A stretch of 64,000 nt of DNA from Nitrobacter sp051535215 (GTDB lineage Bacteria > Pseudomonadota > Alphaproteobacteria > Rhizobiales > Xanthobacteraceae), in contig NZ_JBPPLY010000006.1 of NCBI RefSeq assembly GCF_051535215.1, positions 62,001 to 126,000 of the forward strand, given 5' to 3'. The position numbers and the translations under genes were made by a program. Below are positions 10,172-18,401 of the stretch, in pieces; position 1 is the first letter of the stretch; each line of letters begins with the position of its first letter. The notes under the pieces are model-generated. The model did no database searches, was not told the origin of the DNA, and worked only from the letters and a program-made list of their open reading frames with translations.

Positions 10172-11737
10172 TCAATGAGGCAGCGTACGCCAGCTGGCCG
10201 CGGCCTCGACCAGTTCCGCTGCCGGATTGACCCCGCTCCAGCGTTCGGAGAAGCCGGCGCCGTCAGGCGCGCCCCGCTTTCCGCCGTCGTTCATCGGCGC
10301 GTAATTCAGCGGCCCGACCGGTTGCCCGATCTCGGCCTTGAGGGGAGCCGGTCCTGATTCCGGCGCATGCAGCAGAACAGGCGGAAGTTTAGTCGGGAAC
10401 AGGCCGAAGGGCTTGATCGGCAGCGGCGCCGCGTCGGCCGGCGGGGGCGTCTTGATGTACTCGATCAGTTCCCCCATCGCGGCAAGGAGCTGATAGTCGG
10501 CGAACACCGCGACACCCTGGGTGGAGACCAGCGACACGAGCCCGTTGAAGAGCTGGTTCTGGGCGTTCAGAAGATCGACCAGTGAACGCTGCCCCAGTTC
10601 GTACTCCTTCTGATAGGAGACGATGACCTTGCGATCCGAGGCGATTTGCCGGGTGAGGGCCGAGATGCGGTCTGCGGTCAGCGTTCGGGCGGCCCACGCT
10701 TTATCGATCGATTCCACGGCGTCGCGCTGCAGGCGTGCGTGCCGCATCGTGCCCTCGATGTAACGCTCCGCCATTTCCTTTCGCCGCCAGGTGTCCTGGC
10801 CGCCACGGAAGATATCCCAGCTCACGACCACCTTGCCGCTGACATCGTCACGGCGTCCGACATAGCTGTCCGAATCGATACCCTGCGATGCACGTCCTTC
10901 GAGATAGACGTTCGGCACGAACGCGCCTGCGGTGCTGTCGAAGGCATATTTCGCCGCGCGCGCGTCGGAGTCGGCGGCCTTGATGGTGGGGTTGAACTGC
11001 AACGCCCGCGCGAGGGAATCGTCTTTTGATCGCGGCATCCCGCCGAGTCGTCCGGGCGTTCGCAGATTGACCGGCTCCAGGCCGACGGAGCGCCGATACT
11101 TTGCGCGAGCTTCATCCAGACTCTGGCGGAAACCGGCAAGGGTCGCCTCGGCAGCCTCGACCCGCTCGCGGGTCTGTTCAAGGTCTCCTTCTCCCGCGCG
11201 GCCGCCGTCAAAGCGGGCCTGCACGTTGGCGAAGAGGTTCCGGTGAACCCTGAGATTGTCTTCGGCTATCGTTATAAGTCGCAAATAGCGCGTCACGTCG
11301 ACATAGGCTTCGGCCGCATCGAGAGCCAGCAACTCGGTTCGTTCGTGGACGCGCGCAGCGGCGGCGTTCACGCGCGCCGTCTGACGCCAGATCTCGTTGA
11401 TCGATGTGAAACCATCGAACACCAATTGCCGGACGACGACCGACGCGGCGCGCCCGTTCATCCAATTTCCGTTACCCAGCGGGGCCAGAACGACGTTCTG
11501 GGTGAACCGCTCAGGACCCCAGCGTCCCTCGACACGCACCTGCGGCAGCAGAGTGCTCTGTTGTTGACGAAGTTCCGATTCAGTCGCCCGCCGGTTCGCG
11601 GCGGCTTCTCCCACGCCGGGGTTCGTTGCCACCGCCTGCTTCAACGCATCGTTGATTGAAAAACCGCCTTGAGAATGGGCTGAGACGGGGAGAACCACCA
11701 AGCCGATCACGAGTGGTGCAATAATCTGAATTCGCAT
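10172..11737 (-). CDS. TolC-family outer-membrane channel of the type I secretion system
   Basis: About 521 residues from the ATG at 11737 (the longer frame starts at TTG two codons earlier). The signal peptide ends VLPVSAHS. Two outer-membrane efflux repeats follow, rich in long helices (NPGVGEAAANRRATESELRQ in the first, YELGQRSLVDLLNAQNQLF in the second). The ~70-residue proline-rich C-terminal tail (TPPPADAAPLPIKPFG and beyond) is longer than in E. coli TolC. It is first in the same-strand series channel, exporter, adaptor, LapG-like protease, which matches the partners needed to export a LapA-like adhesin. Confidence 0.9.
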   Translation of the reverse strand: MRIQIIAPLVIGLVVLPVSAHSQGGFSINDALKQAVATNPGVGEAAANRRATESELRQQQSTLLPQVRVEGRWGPERFTQNVVLAPLGNGNWMNGRAASVVVRQLVFDGFTSINEIWRQTARVNAAAARVHERTELLALDAAEAYVDVTRYLRLITIAEDNLRVHRNLFANVQARFDGGRAGEGDLEQTRERVEAAEATLAGFRQSLDEARAKYRRSVGLEPVNLRTPGRLGGMPRSKDDSLARALQFNPTIKAADSDARAAKYAFDSTAGAFVPNVYLEGRASQGIDSDSYVGRRDDVSGKVVVSWDIFRGGQDTWRRKEMAERYIEGTMRHARLQRDAVESIDKAWAARTLTADRISALTRQIASDRKVIVSYQKEYELGQRSLVDLLNAQNQLFNGLVSLVSTQGVAVFADYQLLAAMGELIEYIKTPPPADAAPLPIKPFGLFPTKLPPVLLHAPESGPAPLKAEIGQPVGPLNYAPMNDGGKRGAPDGAGFSERWSGVNPAAELVEAAASWRTLPH

Positions 11738-12200
11738 TCGCAAATACTCAAAGTCTGACGTGGCGTTTGAGCGTCCTTAAATAACAGAAGGAGTTCCGTC
11801 AGGCTGGAGATTCGAGCGCCAATTGAGGCCGCCGGGCCTCATTTAAGGCACTTTGCGGGCAGGTGTGGCACAAAAACCTCATAAATAAGGCGCGGCAGAG
11901 GTACCGGGATAATCCCCTGTGCATATCTTTCCCGTGCGGCCCAGGACGCCCGGAATCGGTTGCGGCCATGGCACTGGAATCCTATCCGCATCCGTTCTGC
12001 ACTACGGTAACGATCAGCCGTGGCCTTGGAAGCTGGGCAGATAGCCAGCCTGCGCCTGCAGGCCAAAGCCTTTCCGCGAGCCCGAAGGAAAATCAGAAGC
12101 CGGAGCGCTATGATTTTGATTTGACGCGTTTTCTTCACGCAAACCGGTATCCGCTTTGCTCTAAAACGCTATAAGCAGGACTCTGTTTGGGGAGTCGGTC
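11738..12200. other. 463-base intergenic region with a dispersed repeat
   Basis: Divergent upstream region between the TolC-like gene and the oxidoreductase gene. It contains the dispersed repeat at 12121-12173 and presumably both promoters. I see no convincing protein gene; the open frames here lack ribosome-binding sites and recognisable sequence. Confidence 0.5.
12121..12173. repeat. Dispersed intergenic repeat, copy 1
   Basis: A unit beginning GACGCGTTTTCTTCACGC and ending CTCTAAAACGCTATA, with an inverted match between its ends (ACGCGTTTT-like and AAAACGCTA). Degenerate relatives occur in this window at 46198-46244 and, split by an insert, at 56996-57073. I recall similar units between genes of Bradyrhizobium-type genomes; a genome search would settle copy number. 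Confidence 0.6.
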
Positions 12201-13376
12201 ATGGCGTCGGCGGAATTCGATATTGTTGTCTACGGTGCGAGCGGGTTCACCGGCCGGCTGGTCGCGGAATATCTTGCAACCGAGTATCGCGGCAGCGATC
12301 TGCGGTGGGCGATCGCGGGCCGCAGCCTCGACAAGCTCGCGTCGGTGCGCGACGCCATCGGCGCGCCGCGCGACCTGCCGCTCATCGCAGCGGACGCCGG
12401 CGATCCCGCGTCCCTCGAAACCATGGTTAGCCGCACAGCCTCGGTGCTGAGTACGGTCGGACCTTATCAGCTCTACGGCTCCGGTCTGGTGGCCGCCTGC
12501 GCGGCCGGCGGGACCGATTATCTCGACCTCTGCGGCGAGCCGATATGGATGCGGCAGATGATCGACGCCCACGAGGCGCAGGCGCGCAAAACCGGCGCGC
12601 GGATCGTGTTCTCCTGCGGCTACGACTCGTTGCCGTTCGAACTCGGCGTGTTCTTTCTTCAGCAGGCCGCGAAACAGCGGCTCGGGTCGAGCGTGGCACG
12701 GGTCAAGGGCCGCGTCCGCAAGATGAAGGGAACATTTTCCGGAGGCACCGCCGCGAGCATGAGGGCGATCTTCGCCGCGGCCGCCAACGATCCGGACCTG
12801 TTGCCGAAGCTGCGCGATCCCTTCGTGCTGACGCCTGGATTCGAAGGGCCGAAGCAGCCGCCAGGCAACAAGCCTTTGTTCGACGAGGACATCGGAATGT
12901 GGGTGGCGCCGTTCGTGATGGCGAATATCAACACCCGCAACGTCCACCGCTCCAACTTTCTGCTCGGCTTTCCCTACGGGCGGGATTTCGTCTACGACGA
13001 GATGATGGTCGCGGGACCGAGGGACACCGGCGAGGCGACTGCGAAAGCCATCATCGCCGCCAACAACAAGCTCGGCGCGCAGGGCGGACCGAAGCCGGGC
13101 GAGGGCCCGTCGAAGGAGGAGCGCGACAGCGGCTACTACGATCTTCTCTTTGTCGGTCTTGCGCCTGATGGGCAGAAGGTGAAAGCTGCGGTCACCGGCG
13201 ACCGCGATCCGGGCTACGGATCGACCTCCAAAATGATTGCGGAATGTGCGATCTGCCTGCGGCGCGACACGCCCGATATTGCCGGCGGTTTCTGGACGCC
13301 GGGTGCTGCGATGAAGGACGCGCTGCTCAAGCGGCTCGTCGACCACGCCGGCATGACGTTCACGATCGAGCCATAA
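12201..13376 (+). CDS. Saccharopine dehydrogenase-like NAD(P)-binding oxidoreductase
   Basis: 391 residues, ATG preceded by GGGGAG. The N-terminus has a Rossmann nucleotide-binding motif VYGASGFTGRLVAEYL, followed by a segment ending VLSTVGPYQLYGSGLVAACA and DYLDLCGE, characteristic of the saccharopine dehydrogenase / trans-acting enoyl reductase family (DUF5938-like). These proteins generally act on membrane-lipid or polyketide intermediates rather than lysine. It stands alone between two surface-polymer loci. A short C-terminal helix-rich region follows a middle domain (FSGGTAASMRAIF). The precise substrate cannot be inferred. Confidence 0.8.
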   Translation: MASAEFDIVVYGASGFTGRLVAEYLATEYRGSDLRWAIAGRSLDKLASVRDAIGAPRDLPLIAADAGDPASLETMVSRTASVLSTVGPYQLYGSGLVAACAAGGTDYLDLCGEPIWMRQMIDAHEAQARKTGARIVFSCGYDSLPFELGVFFLQQAAKQRLGSSVARVKGRVRKMKGTFSGGTAASMRAIFAAAANDPDLLPKLRDPFVLTPGFEGPKQPPGNKPLFDEDIGMWVAPFVMANINTRNVHRSNFLLGFPYGRDFVYDEMMVAGPRDTGEATAKAIIAANNKLGAQGGPKPGEGPSKEERDSGYYDLLFVGLAPDGQKVKAAVTGDRDPGYGSTSKMIAECAICLRRDTPDIAGGFWTPGAAMKDALLKRLVDHAGMTFTIEP

Positions 13377-13385
13377 CTCTTTTGC

Positions 13386-14660
13386 TCAACTCGATTGCGA
13401 CGCCTGCGAAGCGGGAGCCGGCCGCGTGTCCGCCATGTGCCGGTGGGCGGCAGCGAACATGCCCCACATGATGCCGAGCATCAGCCAGTAGTGACGCCAG
13501 TGATCGGTGTCGATGACGAAGCTCTCGCCGACGGTGCCCAGAAACGCCGTGAAAATCGCGAGATAGTTTCGTTGCCAGGGAACCCGGACGAAAATGTAGC
13601 GGAAGCCCAGGATGACGGTGGTGAAGATCAGCACGGGATAGCAGATACCCGAAATCCACCCGCCCGACATGAAGGCGTTCAGATAGGAGTTGTGGGTATC
13701 TTCGGGAAAGAACCGCGTGAACTGCAGCGGGCCGATGCCGAGCGGCAGGTCCAGCGCCATCTGGAAGCCGAGAATGTGCCGGCCGAAACGGCCGAAGCGG
13801 CCCTCGTCATAGCTCTGGTCGAAGCTCGCGCGTTCCCTGAACAGGCTGTCGACTGAATCGAACGACAGCAGGATCGCGAGCAGCAGCGCGATCGCGACGG
13901 CCGCGATCACCGCGGTCGTGACCAGGCGCGAGCGCTGTCTTGTTGACGGACTGGTCAGGAACATCAGGACCAGCATGAAAGCCGAGGTCAGCACGAACTG
14001 GCCCCAGGCCGCGCGCGAAAACGCCAGCAGCAGCGCAAGGCTGATGATCCCGAGCACGATGGCGCTGCGGATGGCCTTTCCCAAACGGTCCGTGACGACG
14101 CTTTGCAGGACGAACAATGCCGGCAGGATCAGGAATGCGGAGAGCACGTTCGGGTCCTTGAAGGTGCCGCGCGCGCGCCCATAGAGCGTCAGGATGTCGT
14201 GCTCGCCCGGCACCAGATGGAAATAGCCCGCGATGCCGGCGAGCGAGGCGATCACCGCGCCGAAAATCAGGCCGCGCCGCAGCAGTTCGAGCCGTGCCGC
14301 GGTATCGTCCGAAAACACCAGCGCGAAGAAGATGACCGTCACGGCCATGTACCACGAGGTCATGATCCAGTTCACGATCGGGGTTTTGTCCATCAGGTAT
14401 GCGGCGCAGACCGTATAGCCGAAGTTGATCAGAAACAGCAGAAGCATCAGCGGAACGAACGCCAGCCGCATCCGCAGGCCCGTCGCGACAAACACGATCA
14501 TCGCGGCCAGCGTCGCGAATTCGTACGGGCTGGGTTCGATGTAGACGATCGCGCCGCCGGCGCCGACAAGCCACAGCAGCGCGCGCTGCAGCGAGGCGAC
14601 GCCCGGCGCCTGCGTCGTCGGAAGCCGAAGCGAACCGTCAACCGCTGCGGGATAAGCCAT
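13386..14660 (-). CDS. O-antigen ligase / polysaccharide polymerase (Wzy/WaaL-like)
   Basis: About 424 residues from the ATG at 14660; this start has GCGAGAG closely upstream, unlike the ATG seven codons earlier. It is a polytopic inner-membrane protein with roughly ten to twelve hydrophobic helices and a large periplasmic loop (about 280-350, containing GRFGRHILGFQMALDLPLG and GPLQFTRFFPEDTHNSYLNA). The LAFSRAAWGQ segment and the HNSYL motif are typical of the Wzy_C/O-antigen ligase superfamily. It is the last gene of a four-gene minus operon with a priming transferase, glycosyltransferase and export lipoprotein, so it probably polymerises the exopolysaccharide repeat unit. Confidence 0.8.
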   Translation of the reverse strand: MAYPAAVDGSLRLPTTQAPGVASLQRALLWLVGAGGAIVYIEPSPYEFATLAAMIVFVATGLRMRLAFVPLMLLLFLINFGYTVCAAYLMDKTPIVNWIMTSWYMAVTVIFFALVFSDDTAARLELLRRGLIFGAVIASLAGIAGYFHLVPGEHDILTLYGRARGTFKDPNVLSAFLILPALFVLQSVVTDRLGKAIRSAIVLGIISLALLLAFSRAAWGQFVLTSAFMLVLMFLTSPSTRQRSRLVTTAVIAAVAIALLLAILLSFDSVDSLFRERASFDQSYDEGRFGRFGRHILGFQMALDLPLGIGPLQFTRFFPEDTHNSYLNAFMSGGWISGICYPVLIFTTVILGFRYIFVRVPWQRNYLAIFTAFLGTVGESFVIDTDHWRHYWLMLGIMWGMFAAAHRHMADTRPAPASQASQSS

Positions 14661-14693
14661 TACACTCTCGCCCAACTCCACACACGAGATCGG

Positions 14694-16226
14694 TCAATAG
14701 GCGTTCTCTGATTTCAGCAGCGCCATCGGCGTCTTGAGCAGAATGTAGAGATCGAACAGCACCGACCAGTTCTCGATGTAATAGAGGTCGAACTCGACGC
14801 GCTTCTGGATCTTTTCCTCGTTGTCGATCTCGCCCCGCCATCCGTTGATCTGCGCCCAGCCGGTGATGCCGGGTTTGACGCGGTGGCGCGCGAAGTAACC
14901 GTCGACGGCCTCATCGAACAGCCGCGTCTGCAGTTTGCCCTGCACGGCATGCGGACGTGGTCCGACGAGGGACAGGTTGCCTTTGAAGACCACATTGAAA
15001 AGCTGCGGCAGCTCGTCGAGGCTGGTCTTGCGGATGAAGCGTCCGACGCGGGTGACGCGGCTGTCGTTTTTGGTGACCACCTTCGTGGCCAGCGGATCGG
15101 CCTGATCGTGAAACAGCGAGCGGAACTTGAAAACGTCGATGCGCTCATTGTTGAAGCCGAAGCGTTTCTGGCGGAACAGCACCGGACCCGGACTGTCGAG
15201 CTTGACCGCGAGCGCGACCAGCGCCATCACCGGTGAAACCAGCAGCAGGATGACGGCGCCGACCACCCTGTCGAACAGCCATTTCAGCACCAGGTCCCAG
15301 TCGGTGATCGGAGCCTCGAAGACGTCCAGCATCGGGACTTCGCCGAGATAGGAATAGGCGCGGGGACGGAAACGAAGTTCGTTGGTGTGCGCGGACAGGC
15401 GGATATCCACCGGCAGCACCCACAGCTTCTTCAGCATCTGCAGAATGCGGGTTTCGGCCGAAATCGGCAGCGCGAACAGCACCAGATCGAGCCGGGTCCG
15501 CCGCGCGAATTCGAGCACGTCGTCGACCTTGCCGAGTTTCGGGCTTCCGGCGCAGGTCTCGAGCGCGCGCTGATCGTTGCGATCGTCGAATACGCCGAGA
15601 ATCTCGATGTCGGAATCCGGCTGCGCTTTCAACGCCCTGATGAGGTTTTCTCCGCTCTCGTCCGAACCGACGATGACGGTGCGGCGGTCGAGCCGGCCGT
15701 CACGCGCCCAGCGCCGGACGATCGCGCGCAGCATGAGCCGTCCCGCGATCAGGCCCGCCAGGCCGACAAAGAAGAACGAAGCCAGCCAGAGCCGCGAGAC
15801 GGCGCCGCCGAGTTTGAGGAAAAAAGAGATGCCGATGAACAGCAGGAAAACGAAGGCCCATGACGAGACCATCCGCGTCATCTGCCGCAGTTGTCCGCGA
15901 AAGACCTGCACGGCGTAGATATCGGCTGCCTGAAAACAGACGACCGTGGCGGCGGCCATGGCAAGGATCGCCGCGATATAGCTCCAGTTGAAACCATCGA
16001 TGCGGGCGGCGTATCCGAGATAGAGCGCAGTGCCGATCAGGCTCAGCAGCACGAAGTCGGCGGCACGCACGATGCCGGTGATGACGATGGGCGAATAGGC
16101 CGGCCGCACCTTCTGGTTGGCGACCGCAAGGGCCGCTGGCGACAGCCGCAGCCGGCGCTCGACAGGTACGGCCCGGCCGCTGCTCGCCGTCGTCTCGGTC
16201 CTCGAGCGCGCGTTGATAAGGTCCAT
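14694..16226 (-). CDS. Undecaprenyl-phosphate sugar-1-phosphate transferase (WcaJ/polyprenyl glycosylphosphotransferase)
   Basis: About 510 residues from the ATG at 16226, which has GAGGAC upstream. The longer frame starts with TTG inside the preceding gene. Four N-terminal helices (about 40-160) are followed by a cytoplasmic CoA-binding-like domain (VIVGSDESGENLIRAL) and a C-terminal bacterial sugar transferase domain with KWLFDRVVG, SPGPVLFRQKRFG, FKFRSL, TSLDELPQLFNV, GNLSLVGPRPHA and KPGITGWAQINGWRGE. This enzyme primes exopolysaccharide repeat synthesis by moving a hexose-1-phosphate, often glucose, from UDP-sugar to undecaprenyl phosphate. Confidence 0.93.
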   Translation of the reverse strand: MDLINARSRTETTASSGRAVPVERRLRLSPAALAVANQKVRPAYSPIVITGIVRAADFVLLSLIGTALYLGYAARIDGFNWSYIAAILAMAAATVVCFQAADIYAVQVFRGQLRQMTRMVSSWAFVFLLFIGISFFLKLGGAVSRLWLASFFFVGLAGLIAGRLMLRAIVRRWARDGRLDRRTVIVGSDESGENLIRALKAQPDSDIEILGVFDDRNDQRALETCAGSPKLGKVDDVLEFARRTRLDLVLFALPISAETRILQMLKKLWVLPVDIRLSAHTNELRFRPRAYSYLGEVPMLDVFEAPITDWDLVLKWLFDRVVGAVILLLVSPVMALVALAVKLDSPGPVLFRQKRFGFNNERIDVFKFRSLFHDQADPLATKVVTKNDSRVTRVGRFIRKTSLDELPQLFNVVFKGNLSLVGPRPHAVQGKLQTRLFDEAVDGYFARHRVKPGITGWAQINGWRGEIDNEEKIQKRVEFDLYYIENWSVLFDLYILLKTPMALLKSENAY

Positions 16227-16338
16227 GTCCTCAAGTCCACATCCGCGCCGCACGACGGAATGCGGCGCCGGGCAGATCGACTTAAGGACGAAATCGGGAA
16301 GATTTGGTTTCGCGAAACCGGAGGCATTTCGGAAACGG

Positions 16339-17472
16339 TTAACGTTTCGCAAACGCCTCGCGATAGCCTGCCAAGACGCCTTCGACCATCGCCGTCTGCG
16401 AGAAATGCAGGACGATGCGCTCGCGCAGCGATTTGGCGCGCGCCGCCGCAGCGGCGGGGTTATCCAGCGCGGCCTTTATGGCCTCCGCCAGGGCGCCGAC
16501 GTCGGCGGGCGCGAACAGCGCGTCGGTGTGGGAGTCGAAAATCTCGGGAATGCCGCCGACATTCGCCGCGATCATGGGAATGCCCGCCGCGGCCGCTTCG
16601 ATCACCACATACGGCATGGAGTCGCCGCGCGACGGCACGACCAGCAACCGGCCTTTCGAGAAACCGTAACGCGCTTTGACGTGTCCGATGAAGCGGACCG
16701 CATCGCCGAGATCGAGCCGCTCGATCTGGGCCTTGAGCGCCGCGGTCTCCTCGCCGTCGCCGCCGAGGGTGAGCGTGACGGGTCGGCCGCCGGCCCGCAA
16801 TTGCGCCACCGCGTCGATCAGGAGGTCGGCGCCCTTGATGTGTCTGAACTCGCCGACATAGGCGATGTCGGTCGCGTCGTCGGCCAGCGCGACGGGATCG
16901 AACTCATCGGCGGTGACGCCGTTGAACACGCATTTCACGAGACCGGCCGGCGTGCCGACGATGCGTTGATACGTGTTGCGCGCGAAGGCGCTTTCGAACA
17001 GGAACAGGTCGGTGCGATTCATCAGCGCGCGTTCGATACGGCTGTAGAACGCGCCTTTCATCGTCGCCAGCGGATAGTGCAGGGACCCGCCGTGCGGCGT
17101 GTAGACGCGGATGACATCTTTCGACGCCTCCTTGAGCCGCACGAAGACGCCGGCCTTGGAGCCGTGTCCGTGCAGGACGTCGGGCTTCAACTTTCGGACC
17201 AGCGCGGCGAACCGCATCCACGCGAACAGGTCGGTGAAGTGGGGTTCGCGCCGGACCGGGATGCGGTGAACGCCGAGCTTCATCCGCGGCGCGATCTCGG
17301 CGAGTGCAGTCTCCGCGCGCTCGCCGCCGGTGAGGCTGTCGGCGACGATGCCGACGAGATGGCCTCGGCCAGCCTGTCCGTTGGCGACATCGAGGATGTG
17401 GCGGATGATTCCGCCGACCGGCGCGCGGACGGCGTGCAGTATGCGAAGCGGTTGATCGGGCGAGGACGTCAT
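16339..17472 (-). CDS. GT4-family glycosyltransferase of the exopolysaccharide operon
   Basis: 377 residues with two Rossmann-like halves (GT-B fold). The N-terminal half has the glycine-rich acceptor loop APVGGIIRHI and the HGHGSKAG motif. The C-terminal half has YVGEFRHIKGADLLIDA, LTLGGDGEE and DSMPYVVIEAAAAGIPMIA. In the usual EX7E motif the first Glu is replaced here (RGDSMPYVVIEA), while the second Glu is kept; this substitution also occurs in active family members. It starts three bases after the end of the export lipoprotein gene, so the two are co-transcribed. Confidence 0.88.
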   Translation of the reverse strand: MTSSPDQPLRILHAVRAPVGGIIRHILDVANGQAGRGHLVGIVADSLTGGERAETALAEIAPRMKLGVHRIPVRREPHFTDLFAWMRFAALVRKLKPDVLHGHGSKAGVFVRLKEASKDVIRVYTPHGGSLHYPLATMKGAFYSRIERALMNRTDLFLFESAFARNTYQRIVGTPAGLVKCVFNGVTADEFDPVALADDATDIAYVGEFRHIKGADLLIDAVAQLRAGGRPVTLTLGGDGEETAALKAQIERLDLGDAVRFIGHVKARYGFSKGRLLVVPSRGDSMPYVVIEAAAAGIPMIAANVGGIPEIFDSHTDALFAPADVGALAEAIKAALDNPAAAAARAKSLRERIVLHFSQTAMVEGVLAGYREAFAKR

Positions 17473-17475
17473 GCC

Positions 17476-18174
17476 TCAGAACCAGCGTTCGTCGACCAGG
17501 ACGGTATCGCCGGGGCTGAGCAGGGTGGCGGTAGGCACGACGAGGCGGACGGTGCCGCGGGCGTCCGTGTGCGTGACGGTGACGCGGTCGCGTCTGGCGC
17601 GCGGCGAGAAACCGCCGGCGATGGCGACGGCGCTCTCCACCGTCATGTTGGGCACGAACGGATACTGCCCCGGCGCCGCCACTTCGCCGAGAATGAAGAA
17701 CGGCCGATAGGCTTCGACCTCGGCGGCGACATAGGGCTCGCGGATGTAGCCGTTGCGCAGCCGTGCGGCGATGGCGGCGGACAGTTCGGAGGGCGTGCGG
17801 CCGCGCGCAGTGACGGCGCCGATCAGCGGCATGGTGATGCTGCCGCCTGCGTCGACCAGATAGGTGTTGGTGAGGCCTTCCTGGCCGTAGACCACGATGC
17901 GCAGCCGGTCGCCGGCATCGAGGCGGTAAGCGGGGTCGTGCACGACGGGCGGCGGAGCCGCCGCGTAGACGACAGGCACGGCGGCGCGGGCCGCTCGAAC
18001 CCGCAGGTCGCGGCGAGCGACCGGCGGCGGTGCGGAGGCCTGCCGTCCGCCATAGGCCAGCGCGTCGAGATCGTTATGCGGGCGCGCCATCGCGTCTGGC
18101 GCCGGGTGCCGCATGCACCCTGCCAGCGCCAGCGCGGTCAACAGGCACAGGATTACGGCGCGCACGCTTCGCAT
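17476..18174 (-). CDS. Wza-like polysaccharide export lipoprotein
   Basis: 232 residues. The signal peptide ends in the lipobox LALAGC, so the protein is lipid-anchored. The Poly_export domain (about 95-170; YRLDAGDRLRIVVYGQEGLTNTY) is followed by one SLBB domain (about 175-225; PGQYPFVPNMTVESAVAIAGG). It is much shorter than E. coli Wza (about 380 residues) and lacks most of the C-terminal outer-membrane helix region, as is common in alphaproteobacterial exporters. It is first in the operon and divergent from the Wzc-like gene, its expected partner. Confidence 0.9.
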   Translation of the reverse strand: MRSVRAVILCLLTALALAGCMRHPAPDAMARPHNDLDALAYGGRQASAPPPVARRDLRVRAARAAVPVVYAAAPPPVVHDPAYRLDAGDRLRIVVYGQEGLTNTYLVDAGGSITMPLIGAVTARGRTPSELSAAIAARLRNGYIREPYVAAEVEAYRPFFILGEVAAPGQYPFVPNMTVESAVAIAGGFSPRARRDRVTVTHTDARGTVRLVVPTATLLSPGDTVLVDERWF

Positions 18175-18401
18175 CAGGCATTTCCATGAAATATCAAATC
18201 CAGTTAAGGGCTTTTGTGGTTAATAAAACGTAATCGTCGTCCGCCTTCGCGTCCGCCGCATCTGTGTCAGCCCGCGGGAATTAACCCGATGGCAACCATA
18301 ATGGACTGTAATCGCCGCGCCGGTCGCGTGGTCTGATCCGATAGTCGCGGCCGAGACGCGGCCGGTGTTTCGGACGCTCGAGGGGCCAGCGGGAGTATGT
18401 G

